A stretch of DNA of 5,807 bases from Pseudomonadota bacterium (GTDB lineage: Bacteria > Bdellovibrionota > Bdellovibrionia > Bdellovibrionales > JAEYZS01): positions 1 to 5,807 of the forward strand of contig JAEYZS010000306.1 of the NCBI GenBank assembly GCA_023427925.1, written 5' to 3'. Numbering within the stretch: the stretch's first letter is position 1; each line of letters starts with the position of its first letter. A program made the translations under genes and the position numbers. The notes under the pieces were generated by a model. The model worked only from the letters and a program-made list of their open reading frames with translations. It made no database searches and was not told the origin of the DNA. Below, in pieces: positions 4,899-5,807 of this stretch.

Positions 4899-5558
4899 GT
4901 GGGTCAAAAGGTTAATCCAATTGGTTTACGCGTAGGCGTTATTAGAACTTGGGACTCTCGTTGGTTTGCAAAAGGACCATTGTACGCTCAGCAAGTTCAC
5001 GAAGATTTTAAACTAAGAAACTTTATTAAAAAGAAATTGAAACACGCTGGTGTTGCTCGTATCGAAATGGAAAGAGCAGCAAACAAAGTAAAGATTGTGA
5101 TCTCTACAGCTCGTCCAGGTGTTGTAATCGGTAAAAAAGGAACAGGAATTGATCAGTTAAAAGCTGAAGTTCAAAAACTTACAAAGAACGAAGTGTTTCT
5201 AAATATCCATGAAGTTAGAAAGCCAGACATGGATGCACAACTTATTTCTGAAAACATCGCTCTTCAATTAGAGAAGCGTATTTCTTGGAGAAGAGCTGTT
5301 AAGAAAGCTATCCAAGCAGGTATCAAAGTTGGTGTTAGAGGTATCAAGGTAAAAGTTGGTGGCCGTCTTGATGGCGCTGAGATCGCAAGAGTGGAATGGT
5401 ATAATGAAAAGTCAGTACCACTTCACACTTTGAGAGCAGACATTGATTACGGAACAGCAGAAGCTTTAACTACTTATGGAATCATTGGTATTAAAGTTTG
5501 GGTCTATAAAGGTGATATTTTAACAGCTAGAGAAGTTTCGGAGGGCAGCCGTGCTTAG
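4899..5558 (+). CDS. rpsC: 30S ribosomal protein S3
   Basis: S3 lies in the small-subunit head at the mRNA entry tunnel, where with S4 and S5 it helps unwind mRNA. It has 219 residues (E. coli 233, the difference being in the variable C-terminal tail). The start [16 protein letters not shown] (1-16) is diagnostic. A type II KH domain contains the RNA-binding GxxG loop GKKG (78-81) in [17 protein letters not shown]. Arg131, Arg132 and Lys135 are kept at the same numbers as the E. coli residues linked to mRNA helicase activity. The C-terminal domain shows [14 protein letters not shown] (151-164) and [16 protein letters not shown] (174-189). The start codon is GTG, three bases after the rplV stop. 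The stop TAG (5556-5558) lies inside rplP, giving an 8-nt overlap. Confidence 0.98.
   Translation: MGQKVNPIGLRVGVIRTWDSRWFAKGPLYAQQVHEDFKLRNFIKKKLKHAGVARIEMERAANKVKIVISTARPGVVIGKKGTGIDQLKAEVQKLTKNEVFLNIHEVRKPDMDAQLISENIALQLEKRISWRRAVKKAIQAGIKVGVRGIKVKVGGRLDGAEIARVEWYNEKSVPLHTLRADIDYGTAEALTTYGIIGIKVWVYKGDILTAREVSEGSRA
5540..5545 (+). promoter_or_regulatory. Ribosome binding site of rplP
   Basis: GGAGGG within the last codons of rpsC ends five bases before the GTG at 5551. It is the strongest Shine-Dalgarno match seen at an overlapping start here and fixes the rplP start. Confidence 0.8.
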
Positions 5559-5807
5559 TCCTAAAAGAGTAAAACATAGAAAACAACACAAAGGTAAAAG
5601 AAAAGGTTTTGCTTATCGTGGCAGTACCCTATCTTTTGGTGACTTTGGACTTCAAACTGTAGAAGACGGTTGGATTACAGATCGCCAAATCGAAGCAAGC
5701 CGTATTGCAATTAGCCGCTCGATCAAAAGAGGTGGTAAGGTTTGGATTAGAATTTTCCCAGATAAGTCTGTAACTAAAAAGCCTGCTGAAACTCGTATGG
5801 GTAGCGG
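5551..5807 (+). CDS. rplP: 50S ribosomal protein L16, N-terminal part (cut by window end)
   Basis: L16 binds 23S rRNA between the central protuberance and the A-site tRNA, and is needed for late 50S assembly. The window holds 85 whole codons of about 137. Translation from the GTG at 5551 gives [19 protein letters not shown], then [43 protein letters not shown] and TRMGS, all typical. Arg82 aligns with E. coli Arg81, the residue hydroxylated by the oxygenase YcfD/RoxA, so the target site is present. There is a one-residue insertion near 22-26 relative to E. coli. The start overlaps the end of rpsC by 8 nt, which implies translational coupling. The frame is open to the right edge. Confidence 0.97.
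   Translation, partial: MLSPKRVKHRKQHKGKRKGFAYRGSTLSFGDFGLQTVEDGWITDRQIEASRIAISRSIKRGGKVWIRIFPDKSVTKKPAETRMGS

Overview
The window is a stretch of bacterial chromosome carrying translation genes, all on the + strand. It holds the 3' part of fusA (elongation factor G), a 367-bp non-coding gap, and then the first nine genes of the S10 ribosomal-protein operon in the classical bacterial order: rpsJ, rplC, rplD, rplW, rplB, rpsS, rplV, rpsC and rplP. Both fusA and rplP are cut by the window edges. I found no mobile element, CRISPR array, tRNA or rRNA.

Organism: the proteins are clearly bacterial and proteobacteria-like. The DNA is moderately AT-rich, arginine is written mostly as AGA in the ribosomal genes, and L3 carries an acidic N-terminal extension. 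A delta-proteobacterial or Bdellovibrionota-type organism (Bdellovibrio/Bacteriovorax relatives) fits, but this is an impression from memory of such sequences and is low confidence.

Layout: 1-1106 encodes EF-G from the end of domain II through domains III, IV and V. Positions 1107-1473 hold the control region. It contains a weak hairpin after fusA, an A/T-rich UP-like tract, a TTGACA -35 box (1180-1185) with a CATATT -10 box (1204-1209), and a near-perfect 24-bp dyad (1192-1215) lying over the spacer and -10. A predicted leader of about 258 nt follows, with a two-tier hairpin (1270-1308) and a second hairpin (1358-1378). From 1474 the ribosomal genes are packed with gaps of 1 to 19 nt, and rpsC and rplP overlap by 8 nt. 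Each has a purine-rich Shine-Dalgarno sequence, often inside the previous gene's last codons, as expected for one translationally coupled transcript.

The genes work together as ribosome parts: S10, S19 and S3 form the small-subunit head, L3, L4, L22, L2 and L16 surround the peptidyl-transferase centre and exit tunnel, L23 is the tunnel-exit docking site, and EF-G drives translocation. In E. coli L4 also represses this operon through the S10 leader. The most noteworthy material here is the control region between fusA and rpsJ: an operator-like dyad on the promoter and a structured leader that I cannot match to a known family. Other points are the absence of tuf between fusA and rpsJ, weaker codon bias in fusA than in the ribosomal genes, the acidic L3 extension, and substitutions at usually noted residues in L3 and L2.
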